Assembly: GCF_004028155.1 (NCBI RefSeq)
Contig: NZ_SBII01000001.1
Span: 372,001 to 436,000 of the forward strand
Direction: 5' to 3'
From: Flavobacterium cerinum
GTDB lineage: Bacteria; Bacteroidota; Bacteroidia; Flavobacteriales; Flavobacteriaceae
Length of the DNA: 64,000 nt
A program made the position numbers and the translations under genes. The notes under the pieces are model-generated. The model made no database searches, was not told where the DNA came from, and saw only the letters and a program-made list of their open reading frames with translations. Within the stretch, counting starts at the first letter, position 1; every line of letters starts with the position of its first letter. Positions 17,760-27,589 of the stretch are shown one piece after another.

Positions 17760-18584
17760 TTAAATAGCTACCGCTCCTTTAATATGTGGGTGTGGATCAT
17801 AGTTTTCCAGGGTAAAATCCTCAAATTTAAAGTCGAGAATGTTTTTAACCTCTGGGTTTAATGTCATTTTAGGAAGCGGTTTTGGTTCACGGCTAAGCTG
17901 TAATTCGAGCTGCTCCATGTGGTTGTTGTAAATATGAGCATCACCAAAAGTATGGATAAAATCTCCGGCCTGTAATCCGCAAACCTGAGCGATCATCATG
18001 GTAAGTAGGGCATAAGATGCAATATTGAAAGGTACACCTAAAAAGATGTCGGCACTTCTTTGGTACAGTTGGCACGATAGTTTTCCGTCGGCTACATAAA
18101 ACTGAAAGAATGCATGGCAGGGCGGAAGAGCAACTTTACCGTTTGCAACATTTTCTGCAAACGATTTTGTAGTATCCGGAAGTACACTTGGGTTCCATGC
18201 CGATATTAGCATTCTTCGGCTGTTAGGGTTGGTTTTCAGGGTTTCGATAAGTTCTGTGATCTGGTCAATTTCCTTATCATCCCAGTTGCGCCATTGGTGG
18301 CCGTAAACCGGGCCAAGGTTGCCGTTTTCGTCAGCCCATTCGTCCCATATTTTTACACCGTTTTCATTTAGGTAGGCAATATTTGTATCGCCATTTAAAA
18401 ACCAAAGCAGTTCATATATTATAGATTTTAGGTGCAATTTTTTAGTGGTAACCATTGGAAAACCTTCGCTAAGGTCAAAACGCATCTGGTAGCCAAAAAC
18501 GCTTTTTGTTCCTGTTCCTGTACGGTCACCTTTTTGAGTGCCGTTCTCTAAAACATGCTTTACTAAATCGTGATACTGCTTCAT
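17760..18584 (-). CDS. thyA: Thymidylate synthase
   Basis: This 274-residue enzyme converts dUMP to dTMP with methylene-tetrahydrofolate. Signatures: [16 protein letters not shown], the catalytic Cys in [31 protein letters not shown], and the canonical C-terminus ([10 protein letters not shown]). It is close to folA, which reduces the dihydrofolate product. No flavin-dependent ThyX is present in the window. Confidence 0.97.
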   Translation of the reverse strand: MKQYHDLVKHVLENGTQKGDRTGTGTKSVFGYQMRFDLSEGFPMVTTKKLHLKSIIYELLWFLNGDTNIAYLNENGVKIWDEWADENGNLGPVYGHQWRNWDDKEIDQITELIETLKTNPNSRRMLISAWNPSVLPDTTKSFAENVANGKVALPPCHAFFQFYVADGKLSCQLYQRSADIFLGVPFNIASYALLTMMIAQVCGLQAGDFIHTFGDAHIYNNHMEQLELQLSREPKPLPKMTLNPEVKNILDFKFEDFTLENYDPHPHIKGAVAI

Positions 18585-18663
18585 TATATGTTGATTTGTT
18601 GATTTGGTTATTTGATCATTCGTGAGCAGAGGCTTCGAATAAGCGAACTAAACAAATACTGAA

Positions 18664-19287
18664 TTAACTCTCTCTTTTTGATATTTCGTCGCGTATTTTT
18701 GCGGCCTTTTCATAATCTTCATTTTGCACAGCGCCTTCAAGCATCTCGTGTAATTCCTGTAGATTATAAGCAGAGTAGCCTTCACCCGAAACGGTTTCGA
18801 TGCCAAAAGTTTCCGGTTCAGAAAGTACATCTTCCGGTTGGTTGATGTTTCCTTCTGCATCTGCTTCAGGGTTTATCTTAAGAAAAATACCTGCCTTATC
18901 TAAGATGTTCTTGTAGGTAAAAATAGGTGCATTAAAACGTAACGCCAGTGCAATAGCATCTGATGTACGGGCATCTATAATTTCTTCGATACGATCTCTT
19001 TCGCAAATAATACTTGAAAAGAAAACACCGTCTACCAGTTTATGGATGATCACCTGTTTTACGACAATATCAAATCGGTCGGCAAAATTTTTGAAAAGGT
19101 CATGGGTAAGCGGCCTAGGCGGTTTTATTTCTTTTTCCAAGGCAATTGCGATAGACTGGGCCTCAAAAGCACCAATAACTATAGGTAATTTCCGTTCTCC
19201 GTCTACCTCATTTAGAATCAATGCATACGCTCCATTTTGTGTCTGGCTGTATGAGATTCCTTTTATAGTAAGTTTTACTAAGCTCAT
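18664..19287 (-). CDS. Bifunctional nuclease-family (DUF151) protein with UVR motif
   Basis: This 207-residue protein has an N-terminal bifunctional nuclease (BFN/DUF151) domain (about 1-140; LPIVIGAFEAQSIAIAL, RPLTHDLF, IDARTSDAIALALRFNAPIF). A linker and a C-terminal UVR-type helical hairpin follow (NLQELHEMLEGAVQNEDYEKAAKIRDEI, about 173-200), as found in UvrB and ClpC. BFN proteins have reported DNase/RNase activity in plants; the bacterial role is uncertain. A strong terminator upstream separates it from etfBA. Confidence 0.85.
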   Translation of the reverse strand: MSLVKLTIKGISYSQTQNGAYALILNEVDGERKLPIVIGAFEAQSIAIALEKEIKPPRPLTHDLFKNFADRFDIVVKQVIIHKLVDGVFFSSIICERDRIEEIIDARTSDAIALALRFNAPIFTYKNILDKAGIFLKINPEADAEGNINQPEDVLSEPETFGIETVSGEGYSAYNLQELHEMLEGAVQNEDYEKAAKIRDEISKRES

Positions 19288-19308
19288 ATTGGTTCTTCCT
19301 GTAATAGA

Positions 19309-19360
19309 AAAAGGGCTATCTGGGCAAAGATAAAACTATCAATAGCCAGATAGCCCTTTT
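19309..19360 (-). terminator. Intrinsic terminator after etfA
   Basis: AAAAGGGCTATCTGG (19309-19323) pairs perfectly with CCAGATAGCCCTTTT (19346-19360), a 15-bp stem ending in U-runs on either strand. It lies 23 bases after the etfA stop and closes the etfBA operon before the nuclease gene. Confidence 0.9.
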
Positions 19361-19382
19361 GTGGGCACAATTTATAATAAAA

Positions 19383-20351
19383 TTATGAGTTTTGAGCCTT
19401 AAAGGCTTTAATTTTTTCAGTCAGTTTAGGAACAATATCAAAAGCATCGCCTACAACTCCGTAGTCTGCAACTTTAAAGAAAGGAGCGTCTGCGTCAGAG
19501 TTAATTACCACTTTTACTTTTGAAGAGTTGATGCCTGCAATGTGCTGGATTGCTCCCGAAATACCGATTGCAATATATAAGTTAGCGGCTACCGGTTTAC
19601 CTGTTTGTCCTACGTGCTCAGAGTGAGGTCTCCATCCAAGGTCAGATACCGGCTTAGAGCATGCTGTTGCTGCACCAAGTACTGCTGCAAGATCTTCAAG
19701 GATATGCCAGTTTTCAGGACCTTTAAGTCCGCGTCCGCCAGATACTACTATTTCAGCATCAGCGATAGTTACTTTTCCGGTTACTTTTTCAGATGATTCT
19801 ACTTTTACAGTAAAGTCTGCATCATTTAATGATGGAGCGAAATCTTCCTGGCTAAGGCTTACCGGAGATTCGAATATGCCGTATGAGTTTTTACCAATAG
19901 CAAGTACTTTTACATCGGTAGTGATTTCTGTAACACTGAATGCTTTGTTAGAGAAAGCGTGTCTTTTAACCTGGAAAGGAGAAAGACTTACCGGTTGTGC
20001 TACTACATTTGAAGCATAACCTGCTTCAAGAGCAACTGCTACAAGCGGAGCGATGTAAAGGCTGTCTGTAGTAGAATTGAATAATACTATTTTAGCACTT
20101 TCTTTTTGAGCTGCCTGTTTTATAGCATCAGCAAAAGCTTTAGCGTTAAAAGCAGTTAGCTTGTCAGATTTTACATTAAGTACTTTATCTACACCATACT
20201 GTGCTAATGATGAAGTATCTGTAGCGTTTATTGTTAAGGCAGTTACAGATGTACCTGTTTCTGCAGCTATTTTTTTAGCGTATGAAGCAAGCTCGAAAGC
20301 TGTTTTTTTGAATTTACCTTCTGCTGATTCAGCATATATTAAGATTGACAT
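19383..20351 (-). CDS. etfA: Electron transfer flavoprotein subunit alpha
   Basis: This 322-residue FAD-binding subunit of ETF accepts electrons from acyl-CoA and related dehydrogenases. The C-terminal FAD domain (about 200-322) shows [28 protein letters not shown] and [23 protein letters not shown] segments and the terminal [19 protein letters not shown]. The N-terminal Rossmann-like domain is typical. It lies 48 bases downstream of etfB. The partner ETF-quinone oxidoreductase is not in the window. Confidence 0.96.
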   Translation of the reverse strand: MSILIYAESAEGKFKKTAFELASYAKKIAAETGTSVTALTINATDTSSLAQYGVDKVLNVKSDKLTAFNAKAFADAIKQAAQKESAKIVLFNSTTDSLYIAPLVAVALEAGYASNVVAQPVSLSPFQVKRHAFSNKAFSVTEITTDVKVLAIGKNSYGIFESPVSLSQEDFAPSLNDADFTVKVESSEKVTGKVTIADAEIVVSGGRGLKGPENWHILEDLAAVLGAATACSKPVSDLGWRPHSEHVGQTGKPVAANLYIAIGISGAIQHIAGINSSKVKVVINSDADAPFFKVADYGVVGDAFDIVPKLTEKIKAFKAQNS

Positions 20352-20399
20352 GATGTTTTTAATTTAAAGATTAAAAATTGAAAGATTTAAATCTATCGC

Positions 20400-21146
20400 T
20401 TAAATTACTTTAGCTTCGTTGTGTAATAGGTTAACAAGCTCATCAAGGTTGTCTGGGCTTATTAATTTTACTGCCGATTTTGGTGCCGGTTTTTCGAACT
20501 TAACAGTTTTTGTAGTGTTTGCTGCAGCTACAGGCTCAAGCACAGTAAGTGCTTTTTGTCTTGCAAGCATGATACCACGCATGTTAGGTATTCTAAGGTC
20601 TTTTTCTTCAACAAGTCCTTTTTGTCCACCAATTACTAAAGGTAGTTTTGCGCTTAGTGTTTCTTTACCACCATCTATTTCTCTTACTGCTTTAGCATCA
20701 GTACCGGTAATGTCAAGTTTAAGGCAAGAGTTTACAAAGTCATATCCAAGGATACCCGCAAGCATTCCAGGAACCATTCCTCCATTGTAATCTAAAGATT
20801 CTTTACCTGCAATTACAAGATCGTAACCACCTGTTTTTACTACTTCGGCAAGTTGTTTTGCAACAAAAAAACCATCAGTAGGAGTTGCGTTTACACGAAT
20901 TGCTTCGTCTGCACCTATAGCAAGTGCTTTTCTTAGCGTAGCTTCGGCATCAGGGCCTCCTACGTTTACTACAGTTACGGTTGCGCCCGCCTGTTCTTTG
21001 AACCATATTGCCCTAGTAAGGCCAAACTCGTCGTTAGGGTTAATTACAAATTGAACACCATTTGTGTCAAACTCGCTATCTCCGTTGATGAAGTTGATTT
21101 TTGCAGTAGTATCAGGCACATGGCTGATGCAGACTAATATTTTCAT
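20400..21146 (-). CDS. etfB: Electron transfer flavoprotein subunit beta
   Basis: This 248-residue AMP-binding subunit of ETF has an N-terminus MKILVCISHVPDTTAKINF, the family pattern FVINPNDEFGLTRA, and VIAGKESLDYNGGMVPGMLA. The C-terminal extension reaches over the alpha subunit. It is the first gene of etfBA and is divergent from pdhB across 276 bases of AT-rich promoter DNA. Confidence 0.96.
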   Translation of the reverse strand: MKILVCISHVPDTTAKINFINGDSEFDTNGVQFVINPNDEFGLTRAIWFKEQAGATVTVVNVGGPDAEATLRKALAIGADEAIRVNATPTDGFFVAKQLAEVVKTGGYDLVIAGKESLDYNGGMVPGMLAGILGYDFVNSCLKLDITGTDAKAVREIDGGKETLSAKLPLVIGGQKGLVEEKDLRIPNMRGIMLARQKALTVLEPVAAANTTKTVKFEKPAPKSAVKLISPDNLDELVNLLHNEAKVI

Positions 21147-21385
21147 TTTTATAAAGTTATAAAGTTGATTATTTTTCCGTTACGAAAATAATACTTTTAT
21201 TCAAATAAAAAACTATGCACGCATAACAAATAGTGTTTTTTTAAGGATTTCATCGATAAAATCTGATTATCACAAAAAAGAAGCTTTAAAATCCTGATTA
21301 TTGCGAATACTGAATGTTTTATCAACAACTTGCCAACAAAGTATTTATTTAAAGAATATAGGGGCATTTAATAATTTTAAATTTT

Positions 21386-21393
21386 TATTTTTG
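21386..21393 (+). promoter_or_regulatory. pdhB: Probable -7 promoter box of pdhB
   Basis: TATTTTTG, an exact TAnnTTTG, lies 29 bases upstream of the pdhB ATG in the divergent etfB-pdhB spacer. The expected upstream TTG box is not clear. Confidence 0.5.
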
Positions 21394-21422
21394 CCATTCA
21401 TTAATACGGAAATACAAGTTAC

Positions 21423-22400
21423 ATGAGAACGATACAATTTAGAGAAGCAGTTTGCGAGGCAATGAGTGAAGAAATGCGTCGCGACGAAACTATATATTTA
21501 ATGGGTGAAGAGGTTGCCGAATATAATGGTGCCTATAAAGCCTCTAAAGGAATGCTTGACGAATTTGGCCCAAAAAGGGTTATAGATACTCCAATTGCTG
21601 AACTTGGCTTTGCCGGTATAGCTGTAGGAAGTGCAATGAACGGAAACAGACCGATTGTTGAGTTCATGACATTTAACTTTTCACTGGTAGGTATTGACCA
21701 GATTATTAACAATGCCGCAAAAATGCGCCAGATGTCTGCCGGACAGTTTAATATGCCAATGGTTTTCCGTGGGCCTACTGCTTCTGCAGGACAACTTGGA
21801 GCAACACACTCACAGGCTTTTGAAAACTGGTTTGCAAATACTCCGGGATTAAAAGTAGTAGTGCCATCTACTCCTTATGATTGTAAAGGATTATTAAAAT
21901 CGGCTATCCGTGATAACGACCCTGTTATCTTTATGGAGTCTGAACAAATGTATGGCGACAAGGGTGAGGTGCCGGACGGAGAATACACTATTCCATTAGG
22001 AGTAGCAGATGTTAAACGTGAAGGTACTGATGTTACTATCGTTTCTTTTGGTAAAATATTAAAAGAAGCTTTCATCGCAGCAGACGAACTTGCTAAAGAT
22101 GGAATTAGCTGTGAGATCGTAGATTTAAGAACAATCCGTCCAATGGACCATGAAACGATTCTTAACTCTGTTAAAAAAACAAACAGATTAGTAGTATTGG
22201 AAGAAGCTTGGCCATTTGGCAGCGTAGCTTCAGAGATTACTTACATAGTGCAGGAAAGAGCGTTTGATTACCTTGATGCACCAATTCAAAGGATCACAAC
22301 TGCTGATACTCCTGCGCCATATTCGCCAAATCTTTTAAAAGAATGGCTTCCAAACGCTGGAGACGTTGTTAAAGCGGTTAAAAAAGTTATGTATAAATAA
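21423..22400 (+). CDS. pdhB: Pyruvate dehydrogenase E1 component subunit beta
   Basis: This 325-residue transketolase-like beta subunit of the E1 pyruvate dehydrogenase is thiamine diphosphate-dependent and forms acetyl-CoA in the PDH complex. Visible features: REAVCEAMSEEMRRDETIYLMGEEV with the ThDP-activating Glu, GPKRVIDTPIAELGFAGIAVGSAM, ATHSQAFENWFANTPGLKVVVPSTPYD, and the C-terminal VVLEEAWPFGSVASEI. Paralogous E1-beta proteins of branched-chain 2-oxoacid dehydrogenases are similar, but the length and the match to flavobacterial PDH beta favour pyruvate. The alpha subunit and E2 are not adjacent. A terminator follows. Confidence 0.93.
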   Translation: MRTIQFREAVCEAMSEEMRRDETIYLMGEEVAEYNGAYKASKGMLDEFGPKRVIDTPIAELGFAGIAVGSAMNGNRPIVEFMTFNFSLVGIDQIINNAAKMRQMSAGQFNMPMVFRGPTASAGQLGATHSQAFENWFANTPGLKVVVPSTPYDCKGLLKSAIRDNDPVIFMESEQMYGDKGEVPDGEYTIPLGVADVKREGTDVTIVSFGKILKEAFIAADELAKDGISCEIVDLRTIRPMDHETILNSVKKTNRLVVLEEAWPFGSVASEITYIVQERAFDYLDAPIQRITTADTPAPYSPNLLKEWLPNAGDVVKAVKKVMYK

Positions 22401-22419
22401 CGAATATCACCTATATTTG

Positions 22420-22453
22420 AAACTTCATCATACTATTTGATGAAGTTTTTTGT
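22420..22453 (+). terminator. Intrinsic terminator after pdhB
   Basis: AAACTTCATCA (22420-22430) pairs with TGATGAAGTTT (22438-22448), followed by a T-run. It is 19 bases past the pdhB stop and just before the DUF5686 gene. Confidence 0.85.
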
Positions 22454-22464
22454 TTTAAGGATAT

Positions 22465-24957
22465 ATGAGAAAAAAAATACTGTTTTTTGTTGGGTTATTC
22501 CTCGCGTTTTCGGGAGCAGTCCTTGCGCAAACAAAATTGAGCGGAGTAGTAGTAGATAACACTAATATTGCTGTGCCTTATGCTAACGTTTTTTTTAAAA
22601 ATAGCAGCGAAGGAGTAATAACCGATGAAAACGGAAAATTTTATCTTGAATCTAAAAATACCCATACTGAAGTTGTAATTTCTTTTGTAGGATATGCTCC
22701 GGTAGAATTAAAGTTAACTAAGCCGGTTAATCTGGATCTTAAGATTACGCTTAGTGAATCGAACGAATTAAAAGAAATTGTCCTGTACTCTGGGAAAACT
22801 TCTAAAAAGAATAATCCAGCTATTGATATTCTGCGAAAAATATGGGAACGCCGACGTAAGAACGGACTCAAAATGTTTAAGCAGTATGAGTATGATAAAT
22901 ACGAAAAAGTAGAATTTGATATGAACAGCATTGATAGTGCTTTCATGAAAAAGAAACTTTTTAAGGGTATGGAATTTATTTTTAAACATGTAGATACCTC
23001 TAATGTTACCGGGAAAACGTATCTGCCTATTTTTATTAATGAGGCATTGAGCAATGTATATGGCGACAATGTGGCTAATAGGAAAAAAGAGGTTACTAAG
23101 GCTAATAAGAACTCTGGCTTTACAAACAATCAGCAGGTTATTGCTTTTATAAAAGATCTTTATGCAGAGTATGATATTTACGATAATTACCTAAAGTTTT
23201 TTGATAAGGATTTTGTAAGCCCGCTTTCACGTACAGGTATTAACGTATATAATTATGTGCTTGCAGATAGTACCTACATTGATAAAAAATGGTGTTACAA
23301 TATTGTTTTTTATCCAAGACGTAAAGCTGAGCTTACCTTTAAAGGAAACTTTTGGGTAAATGACACCACTTTTGCCATTAAAAAGATAAGTATGGCGGCC
23401 AGTAAGGGCGCAAATATTAACTGGGTAAAAGATATTTATATAGAGCAGGAGTTTGATGTTTTAAACGACTCGGTGTTTTTGCTGAAGCGTGACCATATGA
23501 TGTCTGACTTTGCCTTAAATAAAAAAGAAGATTCTAAAGGAGTGTATGGTAAAAGGACAACGCTTTTTAGGGATTATAAATTTAATATTAAAAAACCCGA
23601 CGAGTTTTATACTAAAGAAGTAAACCTCTATCAGGATGAGGTGTATTCGCGATCCGATGATTACTGGGATGAAAATCGTTTTGAATCACTAAATTCAGAT
23701 GAACGGGGTGTTTATAAAATGCTCGACACGCTTAAAACAGTTGCTAAATTTAAGCGACTCTACAATGTTGCAGCTACCCTCGGCAGCGGTTATTATCAAA
23801 TTGATAACTTTGATTACGGACCCATATTTTCTTCTTTTGGATATAATGATGTTGAAGGGATACGTTTGCGAACAGGTGGGCGTACTTACTTTGGGCAAAA
23901 CGACCCATGGAGGATAGAAGGCTATACGGCTTATGGCTTTAAAGATAATAAGTTTAAATACGGCATATCCGGTAAATGGATGGTTAATAAAAAGAACCGT
24001 ATTATTCTTGCGGCAGGTAATAGACGCGATGTAGAGCAGATAGGTGTAAGTCTTACAGCTACAAGTGATGTACTGGGCAGGAGTTTTGCATCGTCGGCAT
24101 TATTTGCCAGCGGAGATAACAGTAAACTTACCAATGTAAATTTCAGTACGTTTTCGGCAGAGATAGAACCCGTAAAGAATCTTGTTTTTAAAACAAGCTT
24201 TAATTACCGTACATTACGATCGGCATTTCCAACATTTATAATGGATTATTATGTTGATCCGAACGATTACTCTAAAGGAACCAAAGCCGATATAAAGCAG
24301 TATGAGTATGGATTTATGGTAGATTATACCCCAGGCAGAAGAACTATTGGTTATGGTGTTGAGCGTTCTGATGTAGATCTTAATTACGCCAGGCTGTATC
24401 TTAATTACTCCCAGGGTATAAAAGGTTTATTTAGCAGTGATTTCGATTATCAAAAACTTCAGTTTTACTATCGTCAGCCAGTATTGGTAGGAGGTTTTGG
24501 TAGGTTGTTCGCGACATTAGAAGCCGGAAAAATATTTGGAGATGTACCATTGGGCCTTATGGGAATAGTACCGGGTAACCAGTCTTATTTCATTATAGAA
24601 AACACGTACAATCTGATGAATTATTATGAATTTGTAGCCGACGAATATGTGTCGCTGCATTTTGAACATAATTTTAATGGAAGATTATTCTCAAGAATTC
24701 CCGGAATCAGAAATTTAAACTTAAGAGAAATTATAGGAATAAAAGGAGTTTATGGTACAGTGTCTGATGGTAACAGAAGGTTAAATGCATCCAGTATTAC
24801 CTATCGTGCTCCTGAAGATGTTTACTGGGAATACCATGCAGGTATAGGGAATATCTTTAAAGTATTCAGGATCGATTTTGCATGGAGAGGAAGTTATCTC
24901 GATTTGCCGGACGCGAATAAATTTACAGTTAAAGGCTCATTTGGCTTTCATTTCTAA
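22465..24957 (+). CDS. CarboxypepD_reg-like/DUF5686 outer-membrane protein
   Basis: This 830-residue protein has a signal peptide (FFVGLFLAFSGAVLAQ). An N-terminal CarboxypepD_reg-like Ig fold follows (about 25-100, SGVVVDNTNIAVPYANV, then GVITDENGKFYL, SFVGYAPVEL). A long DUF5686 region continues to a beta-barrel C-terminus ending in GSFGFHF. This architecture is widespread in Bacteroidota, is predicted to be outer-membrane, and has no settled function. It starts 12 bases after the pdhB terminator T-run, so it may rely on a weak promoter or read-through. Confidence 0.8.
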   Translation: MRKKILFFVGLFLAFSGAVLAQTKLSGVVVDNTNIAVPYANVFFKNSSEGVITDENGKFYLESKNTHTEVVISFVGYAPVELKLTKPVNLDLKITLSESNELKEIVLYSGKTSKKNNPAIDILRKIWERRRKNGLKMFKQYEYDKYEKVEFDMNSIDSAFMKKKLFKGMEFIFKHVDTSNVTGKTYLPIFINEALSNVYGDNVANRKKEVTKANKNSGFTNNQQVIAFIKDLYAEYDIYDNYLKFFDKDFVSPLSRTGINVYNYVLADSTYIDKKWCYNIVFYPRRKAELTFKGNFWVNDTTFAIKKISMAASKGANINWVKDIYIEQEFDVLNDSVFLLKRDHMMSDFALNKKEDSKGVYGKRTTLFRDYKFNIKKPDEFYTKEVNLYQDEVYSRSDDYWDENRFESLNSDERGVYKMLDTLKTVAKFKRLYNVAATLGSGYYQIDNFDYGPIFSSFGYNDVEGIRLRTGGRTYFGQNDPWRIEGYTAYGFKDNKFKYGISGKWMVNKKNRIILAAGNRRDVEQIGVSLTATSDVLGRSFASSALFASGDNSKLTNVNFSTFSAEIEPVKNLVFKTSFNYRTLRSAFPTFIMDYYVDPNDYSKGTKADIKQYEYGFMVDYTPGRRTIGYGVERSDVDLNYARLYLNYSQGIKGLFSSDFDYQKLQFYYRQPVLVGGFGRLFATLEAGKIFGDVPLGLMGIVPGNQSYFIIENTYNLMNYYEFVADEYVSLHFEHNFNGRLFSRIPGIRNLNLREIIGIKGVYGTVSDGNRRLNASSITYRAPEDVYWEYHAGIGNIFKVFRIDFAWRGSYLDLPDANKFTVKGSFGFHF

Positions 24958-25019
24958 AAATTTTAAGATTCATAAAAAAAATGTAAATTCGTACTATATA
25001 ATCCCCCACATTTCTTGAT

Positions 25020-25535
25020 ATGAAAAAGTACATTTCCGGATTGTTTTTGCTGCTGATACTTACAGCATGCAATACCAAAAATGATGGTAATGAGAAAAAG
25101 ACAGATACAGATTATTTTGAGGACGTTGCAGGAACTGCTCAAAATGGAAAGTATACTGTTTTGAATCCTGATATTCTTAAAATAAAATGGGAAACCAATC
25201 TGAAGAAAGAGCTAATGCCTTTGAATGATGTAGAGTTAACCGATTTTGAAATAATTAAGGGTAAAACAGAAGGAGATGCGGTAGAAGATTATTATATGAT
25301 AATCTCTAAAACGGCTAATGAATTTACAAAAGTAGCCGCGTTGTTAGAACTTAAAGATGGTACATTTTATTTTAAAAGGCGAGAGGGAGGAAGTGTAAAA
25401 AGCTATCAGACTATAATATGCAGAGGTAAAATTCAAACTGCCTGTAAGCCTGCTGTAAGAATCAATGAAGGCTTAATGGATCTTGTTTGTTCTTCTAATG
25501 TTGATTGTGAAAAAATTGATTGTGAAATATATTAA
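25020..25535 (+). CDS. Lipoprotein of unknown function (paralogue of next gene)
   Basis: This 171-residue protein has a lipoprotein signal (KKYISGLFLLLILTACNTKN; lipobox LTAC, Cys about residue 17). I do not recognise the family. The mature part resembles the next protein in order and spacing of short blocks: NGKYTVLNPDIL, DYYMIISK, DGTFYFKRREGG and IICRGK. A Cys-containing tail follows (TACKP, LVCSSNVDCEKIDCEIY; five cysteines). It probably sits in the periplasm or outer membrane. Confidence 0.75.
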   Translation: MKKYISGLFLLLILTACNTKNDGNEKKTDTDYFEDVAGTAQNGKYTVLNPDILKIKWETNLKKELMPLNDVELTDFEIIKGKTEGDAVEDYYMIISKTANEFTKVAALLELKDGTFYFKRREGGSVKSYQTIICRGKIQTACKPAVRINEGLMDLVCSSNVDCEKIDCEIY

Positions 25536-25625
25536 TTAATTATTTTCTAATAATTAACACACTTTTAATGTCATTGTTTTTCTAAATGTTATATTTTAGT
25601 TTCCCGATAACCAAAACCAATCACC

Positions 25626-26198
25626 ATGAAAAAAGTTTTTTTAAAAAGTCTAACCTGCCTTTTATTTTTGGCAACACTGATTTCTTGCAGTTCTGATAGC
25701 GTGACTCAGGAAACATCAAATAAGTCAGTAAATAATAGTATTAATAAAAAATCAGGGAGCATTTGGGAAGGTGTGATAGGGGTTGAGCGTAATGGTGAAT
25801 ATGTAATTACTGCTGATCAGGATGCCCTGATGTCTTATTTTGAATATTTACTAAAAGAAGAAGGTGATATTGTTGAGTTCGATGAAATAAAAATTGTAAA
25901 ACAAACAGCAACAAATGATCCTGCAAATACAGCTTATATGTTAATAGCATCAAGCGGAAAAACTGGAGGAGGCCTGCCTGAAGCGGTTAATATAGCTGTA
26001 ATTCTTACTAAAGGTATTAATGGATTTTATCTTGGTGCAGGTTTAGAGGTAGGAGATCCAATTACGGTAACAAGCTGCAGGGGATGTTCGTATGGGTGCA
26101 ACCTTAGGTACTATACTATTGGTAAAAATCAGGTGCCTTATTGTGACGAAAATGGATGTTCTCGTTACAGCTGTGTTAAAAGAGAAAGACCTTTGTAG
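25626..26198 (+). CDS. Lipoprotein of unknown function, Cys-rich C-terminus
   Basis: This 190-residue protein has a lipoprotein signal (SLTCLLFLATLISCSSDS; lipobox LISC). It shares blocks with the preceding lipoprotein: NGEYVITADQDAL, AYMLIASS, NGFYLGAGLEVG and TSCRG. It ends in a different Cys-rich module (SCRGCSYGCNLRYY, then VPYCDENGCSRYSCVKRE; six to seven cysteines) that could form disulfides or bind metal. I recognise no family. The two genes are 90 bases apart, and a strong terminator follows. Confidence 0.75.
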   Translation: MKKVFLKSLTCLLFLATLISCSSDSVTQETSNKSVNNSINKKSGSIWEGVIGVERNGEYVITADQDALMSYFEYLLKEEGDIVEFDEIKIVKQTATNDPANTAYMLIASSGKTGGGLPEAVNIAVILTKGINGFYLGAGLEVGDPITVTSCRGCSYGCNLRYYTIGKNQVPYCDENGCSRYSCVKRERPL

Positions 26199-26246
26199 TA
26201 AAAAAATATGAATCATTCTATAGTTAGAAGGATTGACAATTAAAAT

Positions 26247-26286
26247 AAAAAAATCCCGATTGCATCAGTAGTCGGGATTTTTTATT
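26247..26286 (+). terminator. Intrinsic terminator after the lipoprotein pair
   Basis: AAAATCCCGA (26250-26259) pairs with TCGGGATTTT (26272-26281), with an A-run before and a T-run after. It lies about 50 bases past the second lipoprotein stop. Confidence 0.88.
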
Positions 26287-26317
26287 TTTTTATACCCTCA
26301 TAAATAAGTTAGCTTAT

Positions 26318-26920
26318 ATGAACAATACAATTCCATTTTTAATAAAACAGGATAAAGTGTTTTCGTTAATCCTTGATGAATATGGTGTCCCGGGTTTTTT
26401 GACTCGTCCTCAGGGATTTGAAAGTATGTGCGGAATAATATTAGAACAACAGGTGTCTCTGGAATCTGCAAGAGCCTCATTTAATAAGATCAAAGCTATT
26501 ATTGTGGATTTTATACCTGAGAATATAATTGAGGTTACAGAAGAAGAATTTAGAAGTTGTGGAGTGAGCCGTCAAAAAACGACATACCTTCGGGTACTGG
26601 CTGAAGCGGTTCTGGGTGGAGTTGTAGATTTCGAGAGTTTTAAAAATAAGGATACTGAACAGGTAAGGAAAGAGCTTATTCAGGTGAAAGGTATTGGTAA
26701 CTGGACGATAGATATTTATTTAATGTTTAGTCTTCAGTCTCCGGATGTACTGCCTTTAGGTGATATAGGAATCTTATCTGCCATTAAGGATTTGTGGGGA
26801 TTCACAGCGATGGATCAGATTATTGAACATTCACAACTTTGGAAACCATACAGGACAACAGCTGCTTTTTTTCTATGGCATTACTATCTTGAAAAGCGGG
26901 GAAGGAAATTTCCTCATTAA
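26318..26920 (+). CDS. DNA-3-methyladenine glycosylase (AlkA-type, HhH-GPD)
   Basis: This 200-residue helix-hairpin-helix base-excision glycosylase removes alkylated purines from DNA. Motifs: GIILEQQVSLESA (AlkA-type helix), the hairpin LIQVKGIGNWTIDIYLMF (about 122-139) and the catalytic Asp in VLPLGDIGI (about residue 148). It has only the core domain, without the N-terminal TBP-like domain of E. coli AlkA. It lies alone after a terminator. Confidence 0.88.
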   Translation: MNNTIPFLIKQDKVFSLILDEYGVPGFLTRPQGFESMCGIILEQQVSLESARASFNKIKAIIVDFIPENIIEVTEEEFRSCGVSRQKTTYLRVLAEAVLGGVVDFESFKNKDTEQVRKELIQVKGIGNWTIDIYLMFSLQSPDVLPLGDIGILSAIKDLWGFTAMDQIIEHSQLWKPYRTTAAFFLWHYYLEKRGRKFPH

Positions 26921-26967
26921 GTTTTTGTAAACTGCTTGTTTGGCTATGTTTTTTAATAGGGTAAAGC

Positions 26968-26998
26968 TTTGCATAACAGTATTTTTATCTTACTTTTG
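26968..26998 (+). promoter_or_regulatory. ppa: Probable ppa promoter (TTTG-N19-TACTTTTG)
   Basis: TTTG (26968-26971) is followed after 19 bases by TACTTTTG (26991-26998), an exact match to both Bacteroidota promoter elements with ideal spacing. It is 36 bases upstream of the start chosen for ppa and rules out the in-frame start at 26969. Confidence 0.75.
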
Positions 26999-27034
26999 CA
27001 CCCGCTTAATACGAAACAAAAGATAAAGAAAAAG

Positions 27035-27565
27035 ATGACTGCAGCAAAATTAAATTCGTTTGATGTACTTATAGAGATTCCTAAAGGGAGCAGAAACAAA
27101 TATGAATATGACTTTCAATTAAAGAAAATACGTTACGACAGAATGCTTTTCTCGTCTATGATGTATCCTGCTGATTATGGTTTTATTCCTGAAACTCTTG
27201 CATTAGACGGTGATCCGTTGGATGTATTGGTACTGGTTACAGAGCCTACATTTCCTGGATGTGTTATGGAAGTAAAACCAATTGGTGTTTTCCATATGGC
27301 AGACGAAAAAGGACCGGACGAAAAAATTATATGTGTACCGGTATCTGACCCGGTATGGAACCAACTTAACGATCTTAACGAGATGAATCCTCACTTGTTA
27401 AAAGAAATTGAGCACTTTTTTCAAGTGTACAAAGACCTTGAAAACAAAAAAGTTGACGTTGAAGGATGGGGAGATGTAAACGAAGCGCGCGAAATTATTG
27501 AGCAGTGTGTAGACCGTTTTGCAGCAATAGAAAATAAGCCTGAAGAATTGTTCAGCATTCGATAA
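27035..27565 (+). CDS. ppa: Inorganic pyrophosphatase (family I)
   Basis: This 176-residue soluble enzyme hydrolyses pyrophosphate in the cytoplasm. Motifs: IEIPKGSRNKYEYD, MYPADYGFIPETLALDGDPLDVLVL (the D-x-D-P-x-D metal site) and later acidic/Lys residues (DLENKKVDVEGWGD). The start at 27035 (MTAAKLNSFD) is chosen because an in-frame upstream start would lie inside the promoter and add unrelated residues. The membrane pyrophosphatase follows 112 bases on, separated by a terminator. Confidence 0.96.
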   Translation: MTAAKLNSFDVLIEIPKGSRNKYEYDFQLKKIRYDRMLFSSMMYPADYGFIPETLALDGDPLDVLVLVTEPTFPGCVMEVKPIGVFHMADEKGPDEKIICVPVSDPVWNQLNDLNEMNPHLLKEIEHFFQVYKDLENKKVDVEGWGDVNEAREIIEQCVDRFAAIENKPEELFSIR

Positions 27566-27589
27566 GCTATTTCATAAAATTATGATTTT

